Of a DNA stretch of 64,000 nucleotides, positions 1-8,366 are shown piece by piece. Numbering within the stretch: position 1 is the first letter of the stretch; each line of letters starts with the position of its first letter. The notes beneath the pieces are model-generated. The model did not search any database. It was not told the DNA's origin and saw nothing but the letters and a program-made list of their open reading frames with translations. The position numbers were made by a program, and so were the translations under genes. Source of the stretch: Actinomadura sp. NBRC 104412 (lineage in GTDB: Bacteria; Actinomycetota; Actinomycetes; Streptosporangiales; Streptosporangiaceae); contig NZ_BSTM01000027.1 of NCBI RefSeq assembly GCF_030269515.1, forward strand, positions 1 through 64,000. Reading direction: 5' to 3'.

Positions 1-333
1 CAGGGCATGCGGGTCGGGCTTGATGTCCGCCGGCGACAGGTGCTCGACAGGCGCGGAAATGGGCAGCGCGTTGGAGGCATCCCACACGCCCAGCAGAACC
101 GCTCCCGGTTCCCGCGTGAACCGGGTCGTGATGGCATCGTCGGGTGTGGCCTCAATGGCATTGGCCACAAGTTCCCCGGCGATCAGGTAGACGTCGTCGG
201 CGAGGGAGAGCAATCCCCACTCGGTGAGCCGGAATTTGATGTGCGAGCGCACCCGGGCGGGGGCGGTCCACGCGGCAAGACATGTCAGGTCCAGCTCAGC
301 CGTGACCGCCCAGTCGGCACTCACCGGCCGCAC
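1..333 (-). CDS. GHKL-type ATP-binding protein (anti-sigma regulatory kinase-like), partial
   Basis: Cut by the left edge; about 110 N-terminal codons are visible. The minus-strand translation contains the N-box LIAGELVANAIEAT, whose Glu and Asn-Ala residues bind Mg-ATP in HATPase_c domains. Stand-alone ATPases of this size in actinomycetes usually act as anti-sigma or accessory regulators and are often found beside XRE regulators such as the one starting at 618, which is divergent here. The start is uncertain: GTG at 333 follows a GGGTGG stretch, and GTG at 324 is also possible. The C-terminal G-boxes lie outside the window, so the family is inferred from the N-box and the context. Confidence 0.6.
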   Translation of the reverse strand, partial: MRPVSADWAVTAELDLTCLAAWTAPARVRSHIKFRLTEWGLLSLADDVYLIAGELVANAIEATPDDAITTRFTREPGAVLLGVWDASNALPISAPVEHLSPADIKPDPHAL

Positions 334-435
334 GCTGCCACCCAGGACACACCGCGACGGGTGCAGGTGCTGCCCACTCGCTCACCTAGGACGGCAAGGT
401 GCGAGACGGGGCGTGAACTAGCATCACTCATTGGG

Positions 436-519
436 TCCGACCCCCTGTGTCGGATCAAGGCCCCGGGCATGCCCGACGTTGTGCGCGTCGGGACCGGGGC
501 CGCCTTGTGGAACGGCCCC
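436..519. other. cluster of three short hairpins
   Basis: Three perfect stems follow one another in the gap between the divergent ATPase and XRE genes: TCCGAC/GTCGGA (436-441/449-454), CCCGACG/CGTCGGG (472-478/486-492) and GGGGCCG/CGGCCCC (496-502/513-519). No U-tract follows, so they are not obvious terminators. A leader structure or protein sites are possible. No ORF here looks coding. Confidence 0.35.
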
Positions 520-550
520 ATGTAAGCGGCCCTGTGAGTTACCGTGAAGG

Positions 551-587
551 TGGTTCATGGTGCAGCTTGGTTAAGCACCATGAACCA
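551..587. promoter_or_regulatory. 13-bp inverted repeat upstream of the XRE gene
   Basis: Arms TGGTTCATGGTGC (551-563) and GCACCATGAACCA (575-587) are perfect complements separated by 11 bases. The repeat ends 14 bases before the Shine-Dalgarno sequence of the XRE gene. It could be an autoregulatory operator for that protein or a leader hairpin. No T-tract follows, so a terminator is less likely. Confidence 0.5.
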
Positions 588-617
588 GGGTGACGACCGG
601 AAGGAGACATAGCGGGC

Positions 618-1823
618 ATGGCGGACGCGATGACCTTCGGTGAATTGATGCGCTCCCTTATGCGGGAACAGGGATTGTCGCTGCGCGGACTTGCTCGCAA
701 GGCGCACTGCAATCACGGGCACCTATCCAAAATTTCGCGCGATCAGTGCGCTCCTTCGGAAGATTATGCGAAGCATCTGGACAAAATTCTTAAGGCAAAC
801 GGAAGACTGTCAGCGCTAGTCCCCAAGAAGGCAAAAGTCACCTATAAGCAAGGTGCGGAGAGTAACGCTTGGACAGTTGCTCCTATATCGGATAGTGGGC
901 AGTTGCGAGCGGCGCGGGATATGGGCATCATGGAAGCCTTTCGTGCTGCTGATAGGCAGATAGGCGGCGGTCGACTTTATCCGACTGTGGTCAACTACCT
1001 TAATACTGCCATCGGCCCCCGCCTGTTCGGTGGAACAGATGATTACAGCGACCGAACGGTTTTCGCATGCGCTGGAGCCATGACTGAAATGGCGGGATGG
1101 ATGGCATATGACGGAGGTCGGGGCACTATTGCTCGTCAGCATTTCGAGCGATCGCTGAAGTTGGCTTCTGCAGGAAATGACTTCCAACTGAAAGCGCAAA
1201 TATATGCAAGCATGAGTCATCTTTACTTGCACATGGGAAAGCCTGATAGGGCCATTCAGTTGGCACAAACGGGACAAGTCGTGCTGAAGCGAAACCCGGT
1301 GCCTTCCCTAAGCGCCCGACTGCTCGCCATGGAAGCACGCGGCCTTGCAGACCACAATGAACCCACGGCATGCATGAAAGCACTAGTACGCGCTGAGAGG
1401 ACACTCAGCAAGGAATCAGCAAACACAATATCGCCATGGCTCAGCCCATTTGATGAGGCGTCCCTTGCCAGCGAAGCGGCTCGTTCCATGCTGAGGACCA
1501 GCCAACTCCCGAACGCTGAAACTCGGGCTCGGATGGTTATTCGAATGCGCAGTGAAACGCATACTCGAAGCAGAGCGTTTGGTCAGCTTCTCTTGGTTGC
1601 GGCGCTGATCGCTCAGGATGAGCTGGAAGAGGCATGCATTGAAGCCGCTAGGGTGCTGTCTGTTGCGGACTCCTTGAGTTCGTCTCTCGTCGTCGAGCAA
1701 TTGCAGGCTATTCGGGAAAGCTTGCTGCCGCACCGGTCATTTGCTCCGGTTGCGATGTTCCTTGACAAGGCACATGATCCGCTGCGCGGTTGGATGCCTA
1801 CATACCGGACGCACCTAACATAG
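618..1823 (+). CDS. XRE-family helix-turn-helix regulator (about 400 aa actinomycete type)
   Basis: The N-terminal 60 residues form an HTH_31/Xre DNA-binding domain (core LSLRGLARKAHCNHGHLSKI). The remaining ~330 residues are helical and TPR-like, as in the long XRE regulators of Streptomyces and relatives. AAGGAG at 601-606 lies 11 bases before the ATG; a second ATG (codon 5) is less well placed. The 13-bp inverted repeat at 551-587 may be its operator. Codon use has clearly more A/T in third positions than the rest of the window, and this continues into the NUDIX gene, suggesting the pair was acquired together. The stop is followed after 17 bases by the NUDIX start, so the two are probably co-transcribed. 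The ligand or target is unknown. Confidence 0.85.
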   Translation: MADAMTFGELMRSLMREQGLSLRGLARKAHCNHGHLSKISRDQCAPSEDYAKHLDKILKANGRLSALVPKKAKVTYKQGAESNAWTVAPISDSGQLRAARDMGIMEAFRAADRQIGGGRLYPTVVNYLNTAIGPRLFGGTDDYSDRTVFACAGAMTEMAGWMAYDGGRGTIARQHFERSLKLASAGNDFQLKAQIYASMSHLYLHMGKPDRAIQLAQTGQVVLKRNPVPSLSARLLAMEARGLADHNEPTACMKALVRAERTLSKESANTISPWLSPFDEASLASEAARSMLRTSQLPNAETRARMVIRMRSETHTRSRAFGQLLLVAALIAQDELEEACIEAARVLSVADSLSSSLVVEQLQAIRESLLPHRSFAPVAMFLDKAHDPLRGWMPTYRTHLT

Positions 1824-1840
1824 AGAGGCAGCTTCACAAC

Positions 1841-2353
1841 ATGTCGGATCGCCCACTGTTCGAGCGGGACCCCAATGCATGGCGGGACTATCTTGCCGAG
1901 GGCAATGCCACTCAACCACGGAAGCGCATAGGCGCCGACCTACTGCTCCGCAATGAACATGGTGACTGCTTGCTGGTTGACCCGCGATACAAACCAGATT
2001 GGGATATGCCGGGTGGAATGAGTGAATCCAATGAAGCGCCAGATGAGACTGTACGCCGGGAACTATTGGAGGAATTAGGGCTAGAAGTCACCATAGGCCC
2101 GCTCTTGGTTGTTGATTGGGTATCACCACACGACCCTTGGGACGATTCGCTTATCTTCATCTTTGACGGTGGCGTTTTGGATGACTCGGCTATCGCCAAT
2201 CTAAGACTGTCCGACAACGAGCTTCAAGCCTACGACTTCTGCGATAGAAGTCAGGCGGCCACAAGACTACGGCCTTATGTATGGCGACGTCTTCAGGTGG
2301 CCTTCACTGCACTGGAAACAGGTCGAGCTCGATATACGCGCGATGGATTCTAG
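1841..2353 (+). CDS. NUDIX hydrolase
   Basis: About 170 residues with a complete Nudix box: a Gly-Gly-Met start, a Glu five residues on, then RELLEELGL, matching G-x5-E-x7-RE-U-x-EE-x-G-U. The family hydrolyses nucleoside diphosphates linked to another moiety; the substrate cannot be read from the sequence. The chosen ATG (1841) follows GAGAGG at 1823-1828. An in-frame ATG at 1790 would overlap the XRE gene by 34 bases and has no better ribosome site. XRE-NUDIX pairs are common in actinomycetes and the low GC is shared with the upstream gene. Hydrolase class is sure; role is unknown. Confidence 0.88.
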   Translation: MSDRPLFERDPNAWRDYLAEGNATQPRKRIGADLLLRNEHGDCLLVDPRYKPDWDMPGGMSESNEAPDETVRRELLEELGLEVTIGPLLVVDWVSPHDPWDDSLIFIFDGGVLDDSAIANLRLSDNELQAYDFCDRSQAATRLRPYVWRRLQVAFTALETGRARYTRDGF

Positions 2354-2393
2354 AAGCGACTATCATCGATGGCTTACAATAACATGAATTCCC

Positions 2394-2437
2394 CCGAGCG
2401 GCATCGCTCGGAGGAAGCTGTGCTCGGCCCTTGAGGC
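2394..2437. terminator. candidate hairpins between convergent genes
   Basis: CCGAGCG/CGCTCGG (2394-2411, GCAT loop) is followed by a second hairpin built on CGGCC/GGCCG around 2424-2437. Both lie between the NUDIX gene and the convergent WYL regulator. There is no poly-T, so the assignment rests on position and stem strength. Confidence 0.4.
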
Positions 2438-2471
2438 CGGGTCACGGATTCTCGCTTTCCTGCGACGCTCA

Positions 2472-3446
2472 TTATGGCCCGGAGGCGGTGCTGGTGGTGA
2501 TGGCCTGGTGGTAGCGGGTGGCGAGTTTGTGGAGGGCGTTGAGTAGGTCGGGGGAGTCGATGATGGTGAAATCGGCGTCGAGCATTCCCAGGTAGAGGGC
2601 GAGCATTTCGGGGTGGTCCGAGCCTGGTTCGAAAGTGCAGCGGTTTTCGCCCAAGGGCTTCACGTCTACGGGAATGGGGATCCGGGCGCGGACGTGGGAG
2701 GCGGGGGCGTGCACGATCACTCGGGCTCTGTAGCGCCAGGTGGCTTCTCCCATGCCTTGGGCTACTCGGGCGGCGATGTCTTCGTCGGGTGGGAGCGGAC
2801 GAGGGGTGAAGCGGGGGCCGGGTGGGAGCTCGGGGGTGATGCGGTCGACGCGGAAGGTGCGCCAGTCGTCGCGGTCCAGGTCCCAGGCCATCAGGTACCA
2901 GCGGCGGCGGTCGTTGATCAGGCGGTAGGGCTCTACCTGGCGGCGGCTGGTGGTGCCGGAGTGGGTCCGGTAGTCGAAGCGGAGGCGTTCATGGTCGCGG
3001 CAGGCGCCGGCGATCAGGGTGAGGACGTCGGGATCCACCCGGGTGCCGGGTGAGGGCAGGGTGAGCGCGGCCGTCTGGTAGGCGCTCACGCGGTGGCGCA
3101 GGCGGGACGGGAGTACTTGCTGAAGTTTGGCGAGGGCGCGTGCCGCGATCTCTTCGATGCCCGCGATCGAGCCGCCGGCGGCGGTGCGTAGGCTGATCGC
3201 GACCGCCACGGCTTCGTCGTCGTCCAGGAGGAGGGGCGGCAGGGCGCCGCTCGTGCCCAGGCGGTAGCCGCCGGCCACGCCTGGGCGTGCCTCGACCGGG
3301 TAGCCGAGGTCGCGGAGGCGATTGATGTCGTTGCGGATCGTGCGGGTGGTGACGTCCAGGCGCGACGCGAGTTCGGTGCTGGTCCAATCGCGCCGGGACT
3401 GCAACAGGGACAGCAGGCGCAGGAGCCGCGCAGAGGTTTCCAACAT
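2472..3446 (-). CDS. WYL-domain transcriptional regulator (YafY-like)
   Basis: 324 residues. The N-terminal ~60 residues are an HTH_11/DeoR-like winged helix (LASRLDVTTRTIRNDINRLR, then a wing with RPGVAGGYRLG). The central and C-terminal parts contain the WYL domain with the signature at RRRWYLMAWDLD. WYL regulators usually sense a small ligand and control a neighbouring gene. The divergent epoxide hydrolase shares a 90-base control region with it that contains an excellent inverted repeat (3468-3499), so it probably regulates itself and the hydrolase. Confidence 0.9.
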   Translation of the reverse strand: MLETSARLLRLLSLLQSRRDWTSTELASRLDVTTRTIRNDINRLRDLGYPVEARPGVAGGYRLGTSGALPPLLLDDDEAVAVAISLRTAAGGSIAGIEEIAARALAKLQQVLPSRLRHRVSAYQTAALTLPSPGTRVDPDVLTLIAGACRDHERLRFDYRTHSGTTSRRQVEPYRLINDRRRWYLMAWDLDRDDWRTFRVDRITPELPPGPRFTPRPLPPDEDIAARVAQGMGEATWRYRARVIVHAPASHVRARIPIPVDVKPLGENRCTFEPGSDHPEMLALYLGMLDADFTIIDSPDLLNALHKLATRYHQAITTSTASGP

Positions 3447-3467
3447 TCTTTGATCCTGGCGTTCTAT

Positions 3468-3499
3468 CTAGGAACGATCCTTTCCGCGATTGTTCCTAG
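3468..3499. promoter_or_regulatory. probable operator of the WYL regulator
   Basis: Interrupted palindrome: CTAGGAAC-g-ATC on the left, an 8-base spacer, and GAT-t-GTTCCTAG on the right (11 of 12 positions paired per arm). It lies in the short region between the divergent WYL and epoxide hydrolase genes, a good place to control both promoters. Binding by the WYL protein is inferred from position. Confidence 0.6.
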
Positions 3500-3539
3500 T
3501 CTCGGCTCATCCGCACAAACCCTGGCGAGGAGAGGCACG

Positions 3540-4658
3540 ATGAGCATTGGGCCGTTCCGGATCGAAATCCCTCAGGACGACATCGACCACCTGCACGATC
3601 GGCTCGCCCAGGCTCGGTGGCCCGGGGAGCTGCCCGGCGTGGGGTGGACGCGGGGCATCCCGCTCGACGAGGTGCGGGAACTCGCCGAGTACTGGCGGAC
3701 GGGGTACGACTGGCGTGCCCAGGAGGCGCGGCTCAACCGGTTCCCGCAGTTCGTCACCGAGATCGACGGGCAGCGGATCCACTTCCTGCATGTACGGTCG
3801 CGGCGGCCCGGCGCCAAGGCGCTGCTGGTGACGCACGGGTACCCCAGCTCCGTCGCCGAGTTCCTGAGCCTGATCGAGCTGCTGGTCGACCCCGCGGAAG
3901 GGCAGGCGTTCCACGTCGTCGCGCCGTCCCTGCCCGGGTACGCGTTCTCGACCCCGCTCAGCGGGACCGGCTGGACGATGGGACGCACGGCACGCGCCTG
4001 GGCCGAGCTGATGGACCGTCTGGGGTACGAGCGCTACGGTCTGCACGGCGGTGACGTCGGCGGCGGTGTGTCCGGGATCGTCGCGGACCTGGACGGGGAC
4101 CATGTGATGGGCCTGCACGTGGTGACCGATCCGATGACCGCGGCCGCCACCGCCACGTTCCTCCCCGGGATGGCCGACGGGCTGGACGATGGCGATCCGG
4201 TCGACAAGCTGATCCTGGAGCGGATGGAGGAGTTCGACCGGGAGGGCTCCGGTTACCTGAAGATCCAGAACACGCGCCCGCAGACGATCGGCTATGGCCT
4301 GGCGGACTCCCCGATGTTCCTGCTCGCCTGGATCGCCGAGCGGGTTCATGTATCGACCGATCTGCCGGTCGACCGCGACCAGGTGCTCACCAACGTGAGC
4401 CTGCACTGGTTCACCGGCTCCGGCGCCACGGCCGCGCACACCCTGTACGAGCAGGCGCATACGTCCGATTGGGGCGCGCCGCCGACCGTTCCGCAGGGCT
4501 TCGCGGTCTTCGGTGCGGACGAGACGGTGCGCAAGCTGGTCCCCGCACCGGACGGCGCGCACTGGACGGAGTTCGAGCGCGGCGGGCATTTCCCCGCGAT
4601 GGAGGCCCCCGCCCTGCTCGCGGCCGACCTCCGAACCTTCTTCGGGCCGCTGCGATGA
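3540..4658 (+). CDS. epoxide hydrolase (EHN plus alpha/beta hydrolase fold)
   Basis: 372 residues. The EHN domain opens the protein (FRIEIPQDDIDHLHDRLA); the alpha/beta hydrolase core has the oxyanion motif HGYP, the nucleophile elbow HGGDVGG (Asp nucleophile) and the catalytic His in RGGHFPAMEAP near the end. This set of residues is typical of microsomal/juvenile-hormone-type epoxide hydrolases that open epoxides to diols. The start at 3540 follows GAGGAGAGG; an upstream in-frame ATG at 3450 would run through the operator. The natural substrate is unknown. The divergent WYL protein is the likely regulator. Confidence 0.9.
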   Translation: MSIGPFRIEIPQDDIDHLHDRLAQARWPGELPGVGWTRGIPLDEVRELAEYWRTGYDWRAQEARLNRFPQFVTEIDGQRIHFLHVRSRRPGAKALLVTHGYPSSVAEFLSLIELLVDPAEGQAFHVVAPSLPGYAFSTPLSGTGWTMGRTARAWAELMDRLGYERYGLHGGDVGGGVSGIVADLDGDHVMGLHVVTDPMTAAATATFLPGMADGLDDGDPVDKLILERMEEFDREGSGYLKIQNTRPQTIGYGLADSPMFLLAWIAERVHVSTDLPVDRDQVLTNVSLHWFTGSGATAAHTLYEQAHTSDWGAPPTVPQGFAVFGADETVRKLVPAPDGAHWTEFERGGHFPAMEAPALLAADLRTFFGPLR

Positions 4659-4721
4659 CCGACGTGCCGAGTCGGCATGTCCGATGAGCACGGCCGATGA
4701 GCAGGACGGCCCGATGTCCGT

Positions 4722-5993
4722 TCAGGCGATGCGGACGGGGAGGGTGCGCGGCCCGCGGACCTGGCCCGCCGACCAGGTCACCGCGGCCGGGTCGGCCAGG
4801 GTGAATTCGGGGACCCGCTCCAGCCACACCTCCAGGGCGACCCGCAGCTCCATGCGCGCCAGATGCGAGCCCAGGCAGCGGTGGATGCCCAGGCCGAACG
4901 CGGCGTGCCGGTTGACCTCGCGGTCGATGACGACCTCGCCCGCCCGGTCGAACTGCGCCGGGTCCCGGTTGGCGGCCGGGAACGACAGCAGGATCCAGTC
5001 GTCGGCCTTCATGTCCACGCCGTTCCAGCGCATGTCCTCCTTCACCAGCCGCGCCATCGTGACCGGCGCGTAGGCGCGCAGGAACTCCTCCATCGCCGTC
5101 GGCAGCAGCGCGGGCTCGGCGACCAGCCGCTCGCGGTCGGACGGTGTCTTGGCCAGATGCCACAGCGAGGCGCCGATCGCGCTCCACGTCGTGTCGATCC
5201 CCGCGATGAGCAGCAGCGCCATCGTCCCCGCGACATGGGAGGGCTCCAGCTTGCGCCCGTACAGCTCGGCGTTGATCAGGTACGTGGTGAGGTCGTCCCG
5301 GGGATGGTCGACATGGTCGCGGATCTGCGCGAGCAGGTAGTCGAACAGCGTCTCCAGGTTGGCCAGCCGGTCGTCGGGCGGCAGGTTGATCGCTTCCAGC
5401 GCGTTCTCGACGAACGCGCGGAAGCGCGGCCCGTCCTCCTCGGGAAGGCCGAGCATGTCCGCGATGACCCGTACGGGGATGTGCTGGGCGTAGTCCTGCG
5501 CGGCGTCCACGACGTCCCGTCCCTGGAACGCGTCGACGAGCGCGTGGCAGTAGTCCCTGGTGCCGGGCTCCAGCCTGCCCACCGCCGATCTGGTGAACGC
5601 CGGAAGCAGCAGCCTGCGCGCGTCGCGGTGGAACGGCGGATCGGACGAGATCGGCGGGACCCCGCCCACCGGCGCGGTCTCCCGCGGCGGCCGGAAGTTG
5701 CTCACGACGACCGAGCGCGAGGAGAACCGCTCGGTGTCGTAGGCGATCGCCGCGACGTCCTCGTAGCGGGTGGGCAGCCAGCCGCCGCCGAACCGGCCGG
5801 TGTGCGCGATCGGGCAGCGTTCCCGCAGGTCGTCCTGGATGGGGTACGGGTCGGCGGCCCATTCGGGCTCCAGATGGGAGAAGTCGCTCGCCCAGTCCTC
5901 GACGGGACCGGTGACGATCTCGTTGCGGACGCCGTCCGGCCGGTCCTGCTGCATCTCCCGGAAGTCCTTGGTGAAGCGCTCGTCGGTGGTCAT
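4722..5993 (-). CDS. cytochrome P450
   Basis: 423 residues, class I bacterial P450. The heme-binding loop FGLGIHRCLGSHLAR carries the Cys ligand; the I-helix oxygen-activation motif reads AGIDTTWSAIG; an ExxR-type segment lies in between. It is the last gene of a three-gene minus-strand operon (TetR, ferredoxin, P450) with a one-base gap from the ferredoxin stop. The ferredoxin is therefore its likely electron donor. No reductase is next to it, although the flavin reductase at 7612 lies on the other side of the TetR control region. Substrate unknown. Confidence 0.93.
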   Translation of the reverse strand: MTTDERFTKDFREMQQDRPDGVRNEIVTGPVEDWASDFSHLEPEWAADPYPIQDDLRERCPIAHTGRFGGGWLPTRYEDVAAIAYDTERFSSRSVVVSNFRPPRETAPVGGVPPISSDPPFHRDARRLLLPAFTRSAVGRLEPGTRDYCHALVDAFQGRDVVDAAQDYAQHIPVRVIADMLGLPEEDGPRFRAFVENALEAINLPPDDRLANLETLFDYLLAQIRDHVDHPRDDLTTYLINAELYGRKLEPSHVAGTMALLLIAGIDTTWSAIGASLWHLAKTPSDRERLVAEPALLPTAMEEFLRAYAPVTMARLVKEDMRWNGVDMKADDWILLSFPAANRDPAQFDRAGEVVIDREVNRHAAFGLGIHRCLGSHLARMELRVALEVWLERVPEFTLADPAAVTWSAGQVRGPRTLPVRIA

Positions 5994-5994
5994 C

Positions 5995-6195
5995 TCAGGT
6001 CTCCTCGACGAGGTCGATCGCGCGTTCGGGACAGTTGGACACCGCGAGCCGGGCCTGCTGCTCCTCGCCTGCCGGGACGACGCCGCCGTTCAGGACCGTC
6101 CCGTAGCCCTCCCCGTCCTCGCCGAAGACGCCGGGGGCGAGGTCGTAGCAGCGGCCGTGCCCCTGGCACCGGCCGGTATCGATGTGCACTTTCAC
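5995..6195 (-). CDS. [3Fe-4S] ferredoxin, P450 partner
   Basis: 66 residues. The cluster motif reads CQGHGRC followed by a distal NCPE, so three Cys are present and the second Cys of a 4Fe motif is replaced by His. This is the usual pattern of P450-associated [3Fe-4S] ferredoxins. The GTG start at 6195 overlaps the TGA of the TetR gene (GTGA), indicating coupled translation. A longer reading upstream would run through the TetR gene and is rejected. It should pass electrons to the P450 that starts one base downstream. Confidence 0.9.
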   Translation of the reverse strand: MKVHIDTGRCQGHGRCYDLAPGVFGEDGEGYGTVLNGGVVPAGEEQQARLAVSNCPERAIDLVEET

Positions 6196-6809
6196 GGCAT
6201 GTCTCCCATCTGTCGCGTTCCGGCGGGCCGCGCGAGATCGGCCACGATGCGGGCCAGCAGCGCCGCCCACTCCCCGTCGTCCACCGGGTGCAGGTCTCGT
6301 GGCACGAGGGCGCCGCCGATCGCGAGCAGCAGGCAGAAGTGGGCGAGCGCGTCCGGGGGGAGCTCCGGGTCGACCTGGCCGTCGGCCTGCGCGAGCCGGA
6401 TCAGACCGGCGAGCCGGTCGGCGCGCTCGCCCAGGTAGTCGCGCATCAGCCTGGCGACGTCCCGGTCACGGCGGGCCGCGACCAGTGCCTCCACGATGAG
6501 GTGGCCGCGGTCGTCCCAGCGCTCGGGCAGGCACCGGCCGCCCGCGAGCAGCAGGTCGGCGATGGGACGGTCGGGCTCGGCGGCCAGCAGCTCGGCCAGG
6601 AGCTGCCGCCCGTGCGCCCGCAGGGCGGCCACCAGCAGCTCGGCCTTGGAGCCGAAATGCGAGTACAGCGCCCCGTTGCTCACCCCGGCGGCGGACGCGA
6701 TGTCGGCGACCCGCGTCCCCTCGTAGCCGTGACGGGCGAAGGCGTCCGCCGCGGCACGCAGCAGCCGGTCGCGGGTCTCGGCCGCGGTGACCCCGGCGAT
6801 ACGGCCCAT
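6192..6809 (-). CDS. TetR-family repressor
   Basis: 205 residues with an N-terminal TetR HTH (RLLRAAADAFARHGYEGTRV, then ADIASAAGVSNGALYSHFGS) and a C-terminal ligand-binding part. It is the first gene of the ferredoxin-P450 operon and overlaps the ferredoxin start by four bases, so it is likely an autorepressor of the operon. A palindromic site lies just upstream of its ATG (6819-6834). Confidence 0.9.
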   Translation of the reverse strand: MGRIAGVTAAETRDRLLRAAADAFARHGYEGTRVADIASAAGVSNGALYSHFGSKAELLVAALRAHGRQLLAELLAAEPDRPIADLLLAGGRCLPERWDDRGHLIVEALVAARRDRDVARLMRDYLGERADRLAGLIRLAQADGQVDPELPPDALAHFCLLLAIGGALVPRDLHPVDDGEWAALLARIVADLARPAGTRQMGDMP

Positions 6810-6818
6810 TCCTGAATT

Positions 6819-6834
6819 AAAAGAGCGTTCATTT
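6819..6834. promoter_or_regulatory. probable TetR operator
   Basis: Palindromic pattern AAA-n-GA-n-CG-n-TC-n-TTT (12 of 16 positions symmetric), 10 bases upstream of the TetR ATG and in the only AT-rich patch of the region. Placement suggests autorepression. Confidence 0.5.
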
Positions 6835-7042
6835 TGTTGGTCAACCCCCGTCCAAGAGCCGCCGTGAGGCCCGCAAGATCACGCCGAGCCGGCCGTCGCG
6901 CGGTCCTGGACGGGTGGTTAGAGATCGCTCATGGGGAAGACACCGAGGATCGGGGGCGGCGCAACGGAACGGGGCGGCGTCACGACATCGGCCGAGCAGC
7001 CTCCGGGCGGGTACGCGCGGCGGCACACGGAAGGAGCCGACG

Positions 7043-7642
7043 ATGGCGATCGTCTCGCGCGGTTTCCACGGCAGACGGCGGGAGTCCGGCGCGCAGTTGC
7101 CACCGGGCCAGTACCTGGTGAAGGACTTCCCGGTGCTGTCGGCCGGGCCGACACCGCGGATCCCGACCGCGGAATGGGAGTTCACGATCACCACCGAGAC
7201 GGGACAGGACCACCGGTGGTCGTGGGAGGAGATGCTGGACCTGCCGCACGAGACGCCGACGGTGGACATCCACTGCGTCACCAAGTGGTCCAAGCTGGGC
7301 ACCAACTGGCAGGGGGTGTCGCTGGACACGCTGCTGTCCGGCGTGGACACCACGGCGGGTTACGCGCTGGCCTACTCCTACGGCGGCTACAGCACCAACC
7401 TGCCCTTGCAGGACCTGCTCGACGGCCAGGCGTGGGTGGTCTACCGCTACGAAGGCGGCGACATCCCGCCCGAGCACGGCGGCCCCGCGCGGCTGCTCGT
7501 CCCGCACCTGTACTTCTGGAAGTCCGCCAAATGGCTCCGCGGGATCCGCCTGCTCGAACGCAACGAGCCGGGATTCTGGGAGACCGCCGGCTACCACGAC
7601 TACGGGGACCCATGGCGGGAACAGCGGTACCAAGGGGACTGA
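7043..7642 (+). CDS. sulfite oxidase-like molybdopterin oxidoreductase
   Basis: 199 residues matching the oxidoreductase molybdopterin-binding domain in compact form. The metal-ligating Cys lies in VDIHCVTKWSK, and later motifs PARLLVPHLYFWKSAKW and GYHDYGDPW are typical of the small sulfite-oxidase-like/YedY-like proteins. No Tat or Sec signal is visible, so it is probably cytoplasmic. GGAAGGAG ends 7 bases before the ATG. It overlaps the flavin reductase gene by 31 bases, and a DUF6510 gene follows. This trio is a recurrent actinobacterial set, which suggests that the reductase supplies or removes electrons for the molybdenum enzyme. Substrate unknown. Confidence 0.9.
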   Translation: MAIVSRGFHGRRRESGAQLPPGQYLVKDFPVLSAGPTPRIPTAEWEFTITTETGQDHRWSWEEMLDLPHETPTVDIHCVTKWSKLGTNWQGVSLDTLLSGVDTTAGYALAYSYGGYSTNLPLQDLLDGQAWVVYRYEGGDIPPEHGGPARLLVPHLYFWKSAKWLRGIRLLERNEPGFWETAGYHDYGDPWREQRYQGD

Positions 7643-8361
7643 CGTCGCGTCCGCTGGTGTGGCGGGCCGCGCGGCTGGCCGCCGAGCGCTGGGAGACCCC
7701 GACCGCGCGGACGCTGACCTTCGACGTTCCGAACTGGCCGGGCCATCTGCCGGGCCAGCATGTCGACGTCCGGCTGACCGCGCCCGACGGCTACAGCACC
7801 CAACGGAGCTACTCGCTCGCCCAGCCCGACCGGGTGGAGCTGACCGTGGAACGGCTGGACGACGGCGAGGTGTCGCCCTACCTGGCCGACATCCTCGCCA
7901 TCGGCGACCAGATCGAGCTGCGCGGACCGGTCGGGGGCTGGTTCGTGTGGCGGCCCACCGGACGGCGCCCGGTGCTGCTGCTGGCGGGCGGGTCGGGCCT
8001 CGTGCCGCTGATGGCCATGATCCGGGCGCGCCGCAAGGAGAGCAGTGGAACGCCGTTCCGGCTGCTGTACTCGGTGCGCTCGCCCGCCGACGTGTACTAC
8101 AAGAACGAGCTGGGACGCCCCGAGCCCGGACTGGACGTCACCTGCCTGTACACCCGCGAGGCCCCGGAGGGCTGGCCACGCCCTCCCGGCAGGCTGACCG
8201 CGTCCGACCTCAGCCGGCGCGCCGGGCTCGCCGACTCCGACCCCGACTGCTTCGTCTGCGGCCCGACCGGATTCGTGGAGGCCGCCGCGAACCTGCTGGT
8301 CGCACGCGGCCAGGACGCACAGCGGATCAAGACCGAACGCTTCGGCCCGACTGGAGGCTGA
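7612..8361 (+). CDS. ferredoxin reductase-like FAD/NAD(P)-binding oxidoreductase
   Basis: 249 residues. The FAD-binding barrel carries RSYSLA (RxYS motif), and the NAD(P) domain has LLAGGSGLVPLMAM and the terminal CGPTGF motif. There is no 2Fe-2S domain. The start lies inside the end of the molybdopterin gene (31-base overlap) after GGGGA, indicating coupling. A DUF6510 gene begins 5 bases after its stop. It probably works with the molybdenum enzyme as a redox pair. Confidence 0.88.
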   Translation: MAGTAVPRGLTSRPLVWRAARLAAERWETPTARTLTFDVPNWPGHLPGQHVDVRLTAPDGYSTQRSYSLAQPDRVELTVERLDDGEVSPYLADILAIGDQIELRGPVGGWFVWRPTGRRPVLLLAGGSGLVPLMAMIRARRKESSGTPFRLLYSVRSPADVYYKNELGRPEPGLDVTCLYTREAPEGWPRPPGRLTASDLSRRAGLADSDPDCFVCGPTGFVEAAANLLVARGQDAQRIKTERFGPTGG

Positions 8362-8366
8362 CCGAT

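Noticed and set aside
3450..3539. Upstream start for the epoxide hydrolase
   Set aside because: Would translate through the operator palindrome; the ATG at 3540 has a strong ribosome site and fits the EHN domain start.
4863..6815. Very long plus-strand open frame opposite P450, ferredoxin and TetR
   Set aside because: Arg/Gly/Val-rich translation without motifs, exactly antisense to three well-supported genes; typical of GC-rich DNA.
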